Shown: positions 10,901 through 22,900 of the stretch, one piece after another | Layout of the letters: each line of letters starts with the position of its first letter | Position numbering within the stretch: the first letter of the stretch is position 1 | Assembly (NCBI GenBank): GCA_020091685.1 | Contig: CM034600.1 | Span: forward strand, 2,942,024-3,006,023 | Direction: 5' to 3' | DNA from: Lutjanus erythropterus | Taxonomy: Eukaryota > Chordata > Actinopteri > Lutjaniformes > Lutjanidae | DNA: 64,000 bases | Made by a program: the position numbers and the translations under genes | Notes under the pieces: model-generated | Told to the model about the DNA's origin: nothing | The model's database searches: none | Seen by the model: only the letters and a program-made list of their open reading frames with translations

Positions 10901-13900
10901 AGGGACACATTGCCAGCAGCTCCAATACTGGGGGACACAAATCGAATGGGGGTGTCTGGGGGTCCGCCCCTATGAGATTTTGTGTGTCAGACACTTCATT
11001 CATCCTTTTTATGCATCAATTTCACAGTCCTTTGCTACTCTTAATGTGAATTTAAGGGAAATAAAGAGTCAACAAAAGGGAAGCACAGTGTCATCAGTCA
11101 TATTAAGATTTAAAACATCAGTTAATAAACAGCTACAAATGAATTGGTCCATCAAAATAACTCCATGGAGACCTGTATTTGGACAGATTTGAGTTGGAGG
11201 TATTCACCAACATTAAAAAATTCTCTTTCGCAAGTTCCAACTTGCATTAGAGTGGGGTACGCATGAAAATTCAGGACACATTGCGTCCCATTTGAATTTA
11301 GAAAGGGACTTTCGGACTTTCGGACTTTCTTTTTCAATAGGGGACAATCCCGTTTTGTAAGGGGCGGGTGGCAACCCTAGATGTTGTGTAGCCCTTCTAA
11401 TTACGTATCTTCACAGTCTGATGCTTAAACACTTTTACGACAAATGCGACTTCATTGACATGTAAAGTTGTCCTTTACATTGATGAACATCATATGGGTA
11501 ATTTGTCAAGTCAGCAGTATTGAATCTGAACTGGAACACAACCTTTGAATTTCTCAAAGTGAAAACCCACATCCATGTTTATGAGCAGGTCATAAGGCCT
11601 GGCACTGCTACATCCATTGTAGATACCAGTTTAAATCGAGCTCAGGTCAATTAAAATTTAACTTTTTATCAATACTTCCTCTAATATTATATGCTAAATC
11701 TCTGCCACTTGTTTGTGGATCTTTCGCAAATATGTATTAACAATTAGGTTGATCTGGTTGTTTACCGCTAACCTTTACACTGAAAGAGTATAAAAATTAG
11801 TCAGCTAACTCCTGATTTACAAAGCTAGTTCATGATTTCCAAATGAGTCAACCCCACAATCATCAAACAAGCTCATTTATGTCAGTCTTTAAAGGTAGCA
11901 TATGCAGGATTTGTTGGTTGCTGTTTGTAAATACATTAAGTTGGAATGGAGAGAGACAACAGCAATGGACGCAAGAGCTAAAGAGTGATTTAAGAGAGTT
12001 ACAACCAATCATTTTACACAACCAATTCTGTTCCAGGTGACCATTTTTTTCTCTGACATTGTGGGCTTCACCTCTATATCTGCGTCCTGTACTCCTCTGC
12101 AAGTGGTGGAGATGCTCAACAACCTCTACATGTGCTTTGATACGCGCATCGATTCCTATGACGTCTACAAGGTAACAATGAAATGAATCACACACGTAAA
12201 AACAAAAATCACATGCTGCTTTGGCACCCAATTTGACTTTAATAGTCCACACTTCTTTTCTTTAACATTTTGAAAAATATACTTATTTTTCTGAACTTTG
12301 GATGGAGCCAGGCTAGTTGTTTTCCTCTGCTACCAGTCTTTATGCTAAGCTAGGCTAATCATGTCCTGACTCCACCTTTGTACTTTAAGTTTGTTTTGTT
12401 TTGTTTTTTTCCGATTTGGCCCCTAAAGTTTCAGGGGACAGTTCACTTACACTGCAGTGGTAAATATTTGCAGATGTACATGTGAATTTGTTTCATTTAC
12501 ATTACTTACTTAACACAGTGTTTCCCAAACTTTTCCTGGGGACCCATTTTTTGGAAATGACAAACCATTATGACCCAAGTAACAATAATGCTTATCAATA
12601 AATTCTGATAAGATTCGTGTATAAATAAATGTTCCTGATCATTTTTACTGCTATTTTTGCGTCATCCTTTGTTATGTTGTTGCTTTATTGAAAATATATA
12701 CACATGTTAAGATTTATGAATGACAAATAAATGCATTCAGGCTGAGTAAACAGACCATTTTAGTGTTTTTATTTCCTCTTATCGGGGAAACAACACAGGA
12801 CATTTTAGCCTATTTAATAAATGAGGCAAAATAAGTGCATTTAGATGGAATTAACAGGCTGTTGCTTTTTTCTCTTATCAGCAAATTTGCCTAACTGGGG
12901 ACCCAAATAAAATTTCCTGTGACCCACCTGTGGGTCCTGATCCAGTCTTTAGGAATGACTGACCTAACCTGCTAATCCAGCAGCAACATCTGTCTTGCAG
13001 CCTTTTATTTCTCGCTCTTGCCAACGACTAAAAGCCAGTCAGACATTTACTCTCACCCAGCCTCTTGCTTGGTCACCTTCTGTCAACGTCCTCTTCGGTG
13101 TCTTTGTCTTTCCTAAGCTGCTGTAGAACCGCAGCAGAGACGAGAGGCTGTTTCTTGTGCTGTTAATGAGTCTGATCAGCAGCAGCTGAGCCTCCCTGTT
13201 TGTCCACCTGCAGCACTGAAATCACACCCCTGTGCCACAGAGAAGAATTACTTTTATTGTTATATGCAGCATATATTAACAACACAGGACATTCTGTTAA
13301 ATGCGTTGAATCTTTTCTGCAGCCTGCAGTGTAAGCTCTGCCTGAGAAGACAACTATATGGGAAAAATGTCCCTGAGGCAATCACGTCAGATATTTTTAT
13401 CTGTTGAAGCAGGAAAAGCACAGGTGGAATTAATATCCATTTATTCTCACAGAGTCAGATCCTGCTTCATGTTGGCTCACTGGCGTGGCTGACCGAGACA
13501 CTTCAACCAGCACAGCCAGCATTAATATTTTTTTTTTGTCAATTTGTTCATTCTCATCCATTTAACCATTACTAATGGATGGGAATGGACTCATCAGTAC
13601 TGAACATTTCCAAAAATAAATGAATTGTATTAGACCAACTTACTGGGTGTCAAATAGATAATTTACTGCTTGGGATTTCCCAGCCATTATTGATCGCTCT
13701 TGTCAGTTGAAGACCTGGTTAACCATGTCATCGAGCCAGCATGAAGCAAACTTGCCTCTGCTGGTATAAATGGATTTTAATTACAGCTGTGCTTTTCCTT
13801 TTTGACACATAAAAATGTCTGACATGATCACCTCAGGGAGTTTTTCCAACTTAGTCATCTTTTCAGAGGCAGAGCCTACGCTGCATTCATATGTTCCTCG

Positions 13901-16900
13901 GATAGTCCCATTTCCTCAGGTGGGAAGTTTTTTCTCACTTTGGTTTGTGCCTGAGCTTTTAACTTATTGCTGCACCAGTACATTCCCTGAAACCACAAAA
14001 AAACATATTACACAGTACACATGAGCAGAAATTGATATGCAATATATGAATTAAAAAGTTCATCAACCAAACATTAAATGTCATCTGCCATGTATGATGT
14101 CAGCAGACGACAACTTGGCAAGTTGTGAACCAAAGTTTTCACCAACTTTCCAAGTTGCAGCTTGACTGGGGGTGTTCATGTGAATTTTCCCAGTTGGGAA
14201 CTCATTTTAATCCGACACCACATGAAAGCATTGCCTCTAAGTTGTAAACCACCCACACTCGGCTCCACCAATTTTCCAGGGCTGTCAGGTCTGCATAACA
14301 AAACCAGGCCAAAACCAGCTCCATGGCCAATAAAACCGGTGCCAGTAGATGGAGAGCACAGGCATAGGTGATGTGTGCATGTGCTTATCAGAGGGCTGCA
14401 CTACAAAGGAAGCTCAACACAGTCAGGCTTTCTTTGCGTGAGCTGGCTTGACAAAACCTAAAACCCCAGTCAGAGATAACAGGTATCACAACGGTGGTTA
14501 GCAACTTACTTTGTTGGCCCAGGCTTCTTCTTCAGTCTCTGTGCACGCTCACATAAAAAGTGGCGTTTGTTGCATCATTTCCACGAAAAGTGAAGCAATC
14601 ATGAGCCGCCCACTTCAGTCAAAATGATCACGTTGTTATAATTAAGAGCTGTGGAACATAAACAAAATATATTATGGCAAAAAGCAGCACTGTTGCTGCA
14701 AATAAGGCAAGAGAAGAATGCTGTCAGAAAATTACAGACTGACTGACTGTGACCTTAATGCTGCCGTTTATTTTTAACATGACTGCACATTAAACAGTTA
14801 AACTTCATGTACGTGCTGTCAGTCTGACACTGTCCCGGGATGACAGATGTCTTTGGCCAAATCAAAGTAAAATGAATGGAACTGTTTAAAGATTTTCCTG
14901 ATAAATAAAATCGACTGATTAACTTTATAATCAGTGTTCTGAGCTGCAATGTCAGCGATGGAAAACAGACTTTAAATCAAAGTGGTATGTAGTTGTTTCT
15001 TCATTATTTTAGTGTGTGGTTGATACACTGTGTAATTTAAAGTGTTAATATGATCAAAGCAAACGGGGAAAAACTGACTCTGCATCACCAAACGGAGGTT
15101 TCCATGGTAACACAATGCATACAGTTTGTGCTGCTGTTACATTGTCTTACATTTCTGCATTACACAGCTTCAATCAGTGATATTACAAATGTACAGCTCA
15201 GCAATGTTTCATTTTTAACGTCTTCTCCAGTTTATAATCTATATTGCTCATAAACAACCTCATTAGGGCAATTTCGTGACACTTCCACAGAAATTTCAGG
15301 CTGAAGAAAGCGTTACATGTCTAACAGACTGTCATTCATGTTTATGTGTTCTGCATAGAACAATAAAAGTAGTTCTTAACCAGGGAGGCTCAGCTGCAGC
15401 TAATCAGACTAATTAGCAGTCTGAGATCAAACTCTGTCTCTTCTGCAGGTGTTGTAGTGAAGCTGAGACTACAGCATACATACAACAAGTGAAACAAAGT
15501 TTAACTGAGGACTGAGCTGCACGTCATTCCAGTTTGGTTTATGCTTGAATAAAAAATGTCTGTGTGCTGTCCAGCTACTGTATACTGGCATGCTAGATTA
15601 GGTTTTTGTCACCAAACACAATGTTTTGGTCAACAAAGTTTTAGCTATAGGCTAAGATGCTGATGCATTAACTCCTGTGAAAACCTTTTATACATAGTTC
15701 TACCTAGAACAACATAAAGTGTTTAACTAGAACCATCGGTGAAAGATTTCACCAAGAACCCCTTATGAGAAGTTCTACAGAGAACCCTTCTACAGTGTAA
15801 CTGTTCCACCCAGAAACTCTCTAGGGGTTCTATTCAGAATCTTTCCACCTTCTAAGGGTGCCAACAAGAACCCATCCAGGGTGTTCTACTGAGAATCTTT
15901 TTATATTTCAAGGGCATTATCCAGAACCCACCCAGGGGGTTCTACCAAGAACCTTTTTATATTCCAAAGTTTTTTTTCATCTTGAACACACTCAGGGGTT
16001 TCTACAGAAAACTTTTTTTTAATAGTCCAAGGGTTTTACCTAGAACACACACACAGGGTTCCAACCAGAGCCTTTTTATATTCCAAAGGTTTTACCGGGA
16101 ACCCTTTTATATTATTGTACAAGAAACCCTTGATGAAAGACTTTCTCAAGGACTGCAGCAATCCAACTCTTTCATCCAAAAAGGGTTCTTTGGATGAAAA
16201 GGGTGCTTAATGGGAAGCGAATGTGTTTCCCTGGGTAGAACCTCAGCCCTACAGGAAGAACCCTTTTGGAACCCTTATTTCTAAGAGCGTATGACTGGTG
16301 TCAGTCTCTCCATATCTTTGTCAGTTGCACATTGTCCTTCCCTGATTACTGCATGTATGATCCAAGGAGGATTCAGTTGCTGGTGTTTGGTCACAGTCTT
16401 GAATTCTGTTCGAGCAAAATGTTCTCAAACTATCTAACCAGGTGGAGACGATCGGGGATGCGTACATGGTGGTGAGCGGTCTGCCCGAGAGGAACGGGGA
16501 CAGACACGCCGACGAGATTGCCAAGATGTCGCTGGATCTGGTGGCAGCTGTCAGACAGGTCACCATACCTCACATGCCCAACCAGAGGCTGCAGCTCCGA
16601 GCCGGCATCCACACAGGTGAGAGGAGCTCACTGTAAGAAACCAAGATAAGATGTCAGGTCGTCACAGCTGACACAAAATGATCATTGATCAGCACATTGA
16701 TTCACTATAACCCTGCTAGCTCCCTAGTCCTGAGTCCGGGTGAGCCTCGTGTGAACAGAGCAGCTCGGTGTCTAGAGTGAGCGAGTGGGTGTGTTAATGA
16801 TGATGTGCGGCGTGCAGCTTCTCAGCTGTGAAGCCACTGATAGTTTTGATTTCATACAGACTATCTGTGTAATATCAGCCTACACAAGTCTAATATTTCT

Positions 16901-19900
16901 TGAGCTCCTGTTTTAATGCTTTTCTTCATCATCTGTGATATGAAAACACCAGAAGACAGTCAGAAAAGTAAAAGTTGTAAAAGTGTGCATCCTACAAACA
17001 GCGCACCTCTCTCCTACCAGACAGTGATATTTTTCCCCCACGATGATGAAGGCATTCCCTGCCCAACTCTGACATGCCTTCACCATCCTGGGAAAAATGT
17101 TGCTGCCAAGTCAGACACAGAGATCGGCTAACTCGAGTGGAATTTCGTCCTTCTCCCTTTCCATCACAGTTTGTAGTATTTCCAACGTCTGACACGGGGC
17201 CCCCTGTTATTCTGCATGACATGATGCCTCTCAGTCATATCAATAAGATAAGATAATATAAGATTTCATTGCGGTACAAAAAATACACAAATCTATATGA
17301 AAATGAAGTCTGATTTGACTGATTGATTGATGGACATAAACATTTATTGAGAACTTCAATATCTTCATCCTCTCTTGTCCAAAACCTTGGTGTCTTATTT
17401 GACAACCAGCTCTCATATCAATAACATTATCAAAATTTAATTCTTTCACCCATATTATAAAACTAAGATCGTTCTTAACACTCCTGCTGCTGAAACATTG
17501 GTACACATATTCAATTAGGTTTTATGTTTTACGGTTTGCTGAATGTTTTTTTGTTTTTGTTTTTTTAATACACTGTGTGTATCATGTTTTATGTTTTTTT
17601 TTTATGTATTTTGATTCTTTATGGCTAATGTTTTGCATTATTGTCATTGTTGGGGCAAATAAGATTTACCAAAATTATTATTGTTGTTGTTGTTGTGGAA
17701 TGTATTGAACTGTTGAATTCCTCACTCTATAGGTCCATGTGTGGCCGGGATAGTGGGACACAAGATGCCAAGATACTGTCTGTTTGGAGATACTGTCAAC
17801 ACGGCCTCAAGGATGGAGTCCACCAGCCTGCGTATGTGTACAGACACAAAATACAACACAACACACACATATCTCTGTGCATGTATTTCTACTGATCTCA
17901 CACAAGCTCGTAAACTAAGTGTAACTTAGCCTTTAAGAGTTGGGCTGCTAGCTAACTAGCTAGCTAATCTACAGCAATTGTTAATGGAATGAAAATAAAA
18001 TAAAAAACAAAACTAAGTAATATTAATAATAAAAATAATAAAGTCAGAAACAAATTTTAAAAAATGGTAGCCAGCTATCTAGCTAAACTATATAAATTGT
18101 TAGATAACCAATTAGCTAGCATTTTGCTAAAATTTACTAAGCTAAGACCTTTGTGCATCGCTTTTACAGGTTTCCCACATATTTGAATCGTCTCCAAAAT
18201 GTGGCTTTCATATACGAGTCGATCAGCATTTCTAAGTACAGGAAACAGGAAAGGAGAAAATCGACAGAAGTTCTGCTGGGTATCAAGCTTGTGCAACTGT
18301 TATTGGAGCACAGCGCAGAAAGGGATGGGACTTAGAAAGGGTCAGTTGGTCACCTTTTGAATTCATATTGGAAACAAATCAACGGCAGCATATCAAGAGA
18401 AAGCTGTTGTTTTCATGCCATCGTAAGAAACAAGGAAATGCAAAGCCCCTCCTATAGTTCTTTCTTTCTTTCAACAAACAGCTGACTTAGCAAAGATATG
18501 AAAGCTGTCAGTGACATTATACAATTAAGCTAAATTTTTAAGCTATCGCTAAATAGCCAACATGAGCAATAACAACTGTTATGTTACTTGGCAGTCTGGA
18601 AGAAATGTTACGAGTTCAATATTAAACTTAAACCCTTTACTCACTGTCCAGCAGTCAAAAGCAACACCAATATTAACTGTTTTGCTTCTATTGCCACCTC
18701 TTCTTTGCTGAGATCGTGGTGTCTTGCCCTTGGGGAAGGGTTGTGTCTAGATGGGAACCTAAGATTTGCAAGACTGACTGCGAGATTTGTATGTGTTGTT
18801 TCTTCATTGTGCACATTGTACAAACTAGAATCAATTTAGGTTTAGGGGCTAAAAACTTTTGTTTGGGGTTACAGAAAGATGGTGGTCTGGGTTAAAATGA
18901 TCAGTTTCATGAGATCCTTCGCTGGTCTGGGGCTCCCATCTAGACACGACTTCAGGGCAGCGCTGCTTCTTCATCCTTATTGTGTTGGACTGAGGGCAGA
19001 CTGGACGCTACAACAACTCAATATTGTGCACTATGTAGAGGTACAAAGTGCTTTTATGAGACAGGATGGACTGGGACTAGCTGGTTAGCATGCTAACTTC
19101 AGTAGATATCTCTGCAACAAAATGCATAGATGTCTGTCAAAACTTAGTTCTTCACATTGTGGTGATAATTTTAATTAACTGTTTTTTTTTTACATTTTAA
19201 GCTAAAATTCGTACATACACCGATCAGGCATAACATTCTGACCACTGACAGGTGAAGTGAATAACACTGATTATCTCTTCATCATGGCACCTGTTAGTGG
19301 GTGGGATATATTAGGCAGCTAGTGAACATTTTGTCCTCAAAGTTGATGTGTTAGAAGCAGGAAAAATGGGTGAGCATAAGGATTTGAACAAGTTTGACAA
19401 GGACCAAATTATGATGGCTAGATGACTGGATCAGAGCATCTCCAAAGCTGCAGCTCTTGTGGGGTGTTCCTGGTCTGCAGTGGTCAGTATCTATCAAAAG
19501 TGGTCCAAGGAAGGAACAGTAGTGAACCGGCGACAGGGTCGTGGGCGGCCGAGGCTCATTGATGCACATGGTGAGCGAAGGCTGGCCTGTGTGGTCCGAT
19601 CCAACAGACGAGCTACTGTTGCTCAAATTGCTGAAGAAGTTAATGCTGGTTCTGATAGAAAGGTGTCAGAATACACCAGTCAGGGTGTCCATGCTGACCC
19701 CTGTGCACTGCGGAAACCACCAACAGTGGGCACGTGAGCATGAGAACTGGACCACGGAGCAATGGAAGAAGATGGCCTGGTCTGATGAATCATGTTTTCT
19801 TTTACATCACGTGGATGGCTGGGTGTGAGTGCGTTGCTTACCTGGGGAACACATGGCACCAGGATGCACTATGGGAAGAAGGCAAGCTGGCGGAGGAGGT

Positions 19901-22900
19901 GTGATGCTTTGGACAACGTTCTGCTGGGAAACCTTGGGTCCTGCCATCCATGTGGATGTTACTTTGACATGTACCACCTACCTAAGCATTGTTGCAGATC
20001 ATGTACACCCTTTCATGGACACGGTATTCCCTGATGGCTGTGGCCTCTTTCAGCAGAATAATGCACCGTGCCACAAAGCAAAAATGGTTCAGGAATGGTT
20101 TGAGGAGCACAACAACGAGTTTGAGGTGTTGACTTGGCCTCCAAATTCCCCAGATCTCAATCCAATCGAGCATCTGTGGGATGTGCTGGATAAACAAGTC
20201 CAATCCATGGAGGCCGCACCTCGCAACTTACAGGACTTAAAGGATCTGCTGCTAACGTCTTGGTGCCAGATACCACAGCACACCTTCAGGGGTCTAGTGG
20301 AGTACATACCTCAACGGGTCAGGACTGTTTTGGCAGCAAAAGGACCAACACAATATTAGGCAGGTGGTCATAATGTTATGCCTGATCGGTGTATATCTCC
20401 TTTAAACTAGATAGTGGACCATTGTTGCCTACAGAGCCCTAAATATTTTCAGTTTCAGCGTGGAAAACAGAGATGGTGCTAAGATCCATGCTCAGCTTGA
20501 CTTTGGCCAAGCCTCAGTTGTGTTTTATGGCATTTTTTGTTGTTTGTGTGTCAGCTCAGAAAATCCACGCCAGTTCAGAAACCTACCTGGCTCTGGCCAA
20601 AGACAACGCCTACGATCTGCAGCTTCGAGGAGAGATCGAGGTTAAGGTGAACAAGCCAAGCTGTGAAATACATTGTCTGTGTAGTAGTGAGTTTTTCTTT
20701 TCTCCAGGTTTTCAGATATTGTATTAAGTGTGGGATGGATGTCTCTGAAACCTCAGCATATAAAACCAAACTCTTTGGATAGTTTACCTTTGGTGAACAG
20801 AACATTTAAGTTGGATTTCTCATTTGTCATTTGTTTGTTATTTCATCTCTCTGATGGATTGTGAGTCACATCCAAGTGTCACTGTTCCTTTCTCCTGTCT
20901 CTTCTTGTCCTGTCAGGGTAAAGGCAAAATGAACACATACTGGCTGATCGGCCACAAGAACTACAGTGTTCAGAATGACAGTCTGGTTTGTCACTGGAAT
21001 CCCAACATGGCCAGAAAGAAGAAGGCGGCAGCAGCGGCGGCGGCAGGCAGTCAGGCCTCTGTGGGCAATGTGAGTTGAACTGATTCAGTTTTCCAATAGA
21101 GGAGGTACATCACCATATTACATGTCCATGTAAATGTAAATTCTCAGTTTCTTAAATTTCATATGTATGTTTGAGCCTATCACAGCAAAAGTCTCTATCA
21201 TTATGGGCGTATATTAGGGATGTTTCTGGCAACTAATTTACCTGTTGATTAAACACAAAATTTAATTCAGACGAGTGTAAAAGTAACAAAGCACTCAGAA
21301 AGCAGTAAAAATTTAGCAGAATTTATAAATTTATAATGTTAACACTGTTTGAAAAAATACAGTGCATATTAAGAGTCATCTGAAGCTGTTAACACAGTCT
21401 ACAATCGCCAAATCGTACTTAAAATGGCACTGAAATTTATGCCATGTTGTGCTGTTGAATAAAAACATTGCACATTAATCTACAAAACATGACAACAGCT
21501 CACTAAATGCTTCACCCTTTCAGACCGAAGAGGATCACAGTGTTTGCGGGTAAAGGACCCAAAGCTAACGTTAGCTGCCAGCCTGCTACACAGTGTGGCT
21601 AATGTTAGCAGTGCTAGCAGCAGCAGCAGCTGCTCTGCTTGCAGGTTAATGTCCACGTCTGTGCTGAACGTGGTCACATGTTGCTCCAGTCGAGTGATTA
21701 TATACCAGTTTATACTGTCACAGTCTACATTCAACGTTATTTCTATTTTCTAGATTAAAACACTGACAAACCACGCTGGTTTTTATGAGCTGTCATCTGT
21801 CCGACTTTGCTGATATAAACATCCAGGGTTGCCTGGGCCATTGGGGCATATACGCTTACGGTGTACAGTGAGAGGGGCTGCCATCTGATTGGGGCTGCAA
21901 CCCTGACTAGTGGTGGGCGGCTCCTTAGAGGCAGTTAACTGGCAACTAATTATACATACTGTACAGTACAATCTTCACTGATCTCATGATTCGATTTGAT
22001 TCGACTTCACGATGCATTGTGATGCAGGCTGGCAGCTAACGTCAGCCGCAGGTAAACAATGTTGTTTACCCCCAGACACTGATCTTTTTCGAAAGTCTGA
22101 AAAGGTGTTGCATTTAGTGAGATATTGTCATGTTTTGTATCTTAATGTGCAATGTTTGTATTGCACAGTGCATTTAAAATACGATTTGGGGACTGTAGAC
22201 TGTGATTAAATGCTTCAAATGGCTCTTAATACACAGTATTTTTCAGACATTATCAGTTAGTAAGCTGTGTTCAATTTTAACTGCTTTCTGAGTATTTTCT
22301 TACTGATTACGAGTATAGTATAGTATAGTCTAGCAGTAGTATAGTATAGTAGTTCTTACAAGTATAAATTAAAGTCTGTGTTTAATCGACAGGGAAAGGC
22401 TGGGTGATTCTCTTCTCTTTCTCAGAGTTGGGCAGCAAAGTTGACAGCATCTCCTCAATTCTTGGCTGGGCTGGCTCCACTGTTTTCTAGCGTCACCTGT
22501 TAGTTTCTCAGAGTGAAAACGGCTAACGTGATTTCTCAAGTTCGTGGTATTTTCAAGGTATTTAGTTGTGTGACAGACTAAACACACAATGTGTGTCTTG
22601 TCCAGTTTCTTTCCCACCAAGTTCATAAAATCTGAAATGTGCCCAGAGATCTATTTTTAAAATGCTAGCTACCAGGAAGTTATTTTGAACTTCAGAACTT
22701 TATTGTCCAGCCGCAGCTGGAAATCAAAACGGAACATTTCTACGCTATAATTGATTATGTTCTGTCACTGCATCGATGCAGAATCGTTCACATCCGCATC
22801 GCGATGCATCTTAGAAATGATTAATTTTGACACCCCTACTGTACAGTCTTCATGTTATATAGGTGTAATTACTGGTGTCTGACTTGTGAGTAGTATCAAG

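Noticed and set aside
11863..12252. 129-codon minus-strand frame over cyclase exon 3
   Set aside because: Shadow of the + strand exon, with no independent domain.
22369..22626. BED zinc-finger frame as a host ZBED gene
   Set aside because: No rest of the protein, inside a repeat with hAT-type end sequence, and a degraded twin in intron 1.
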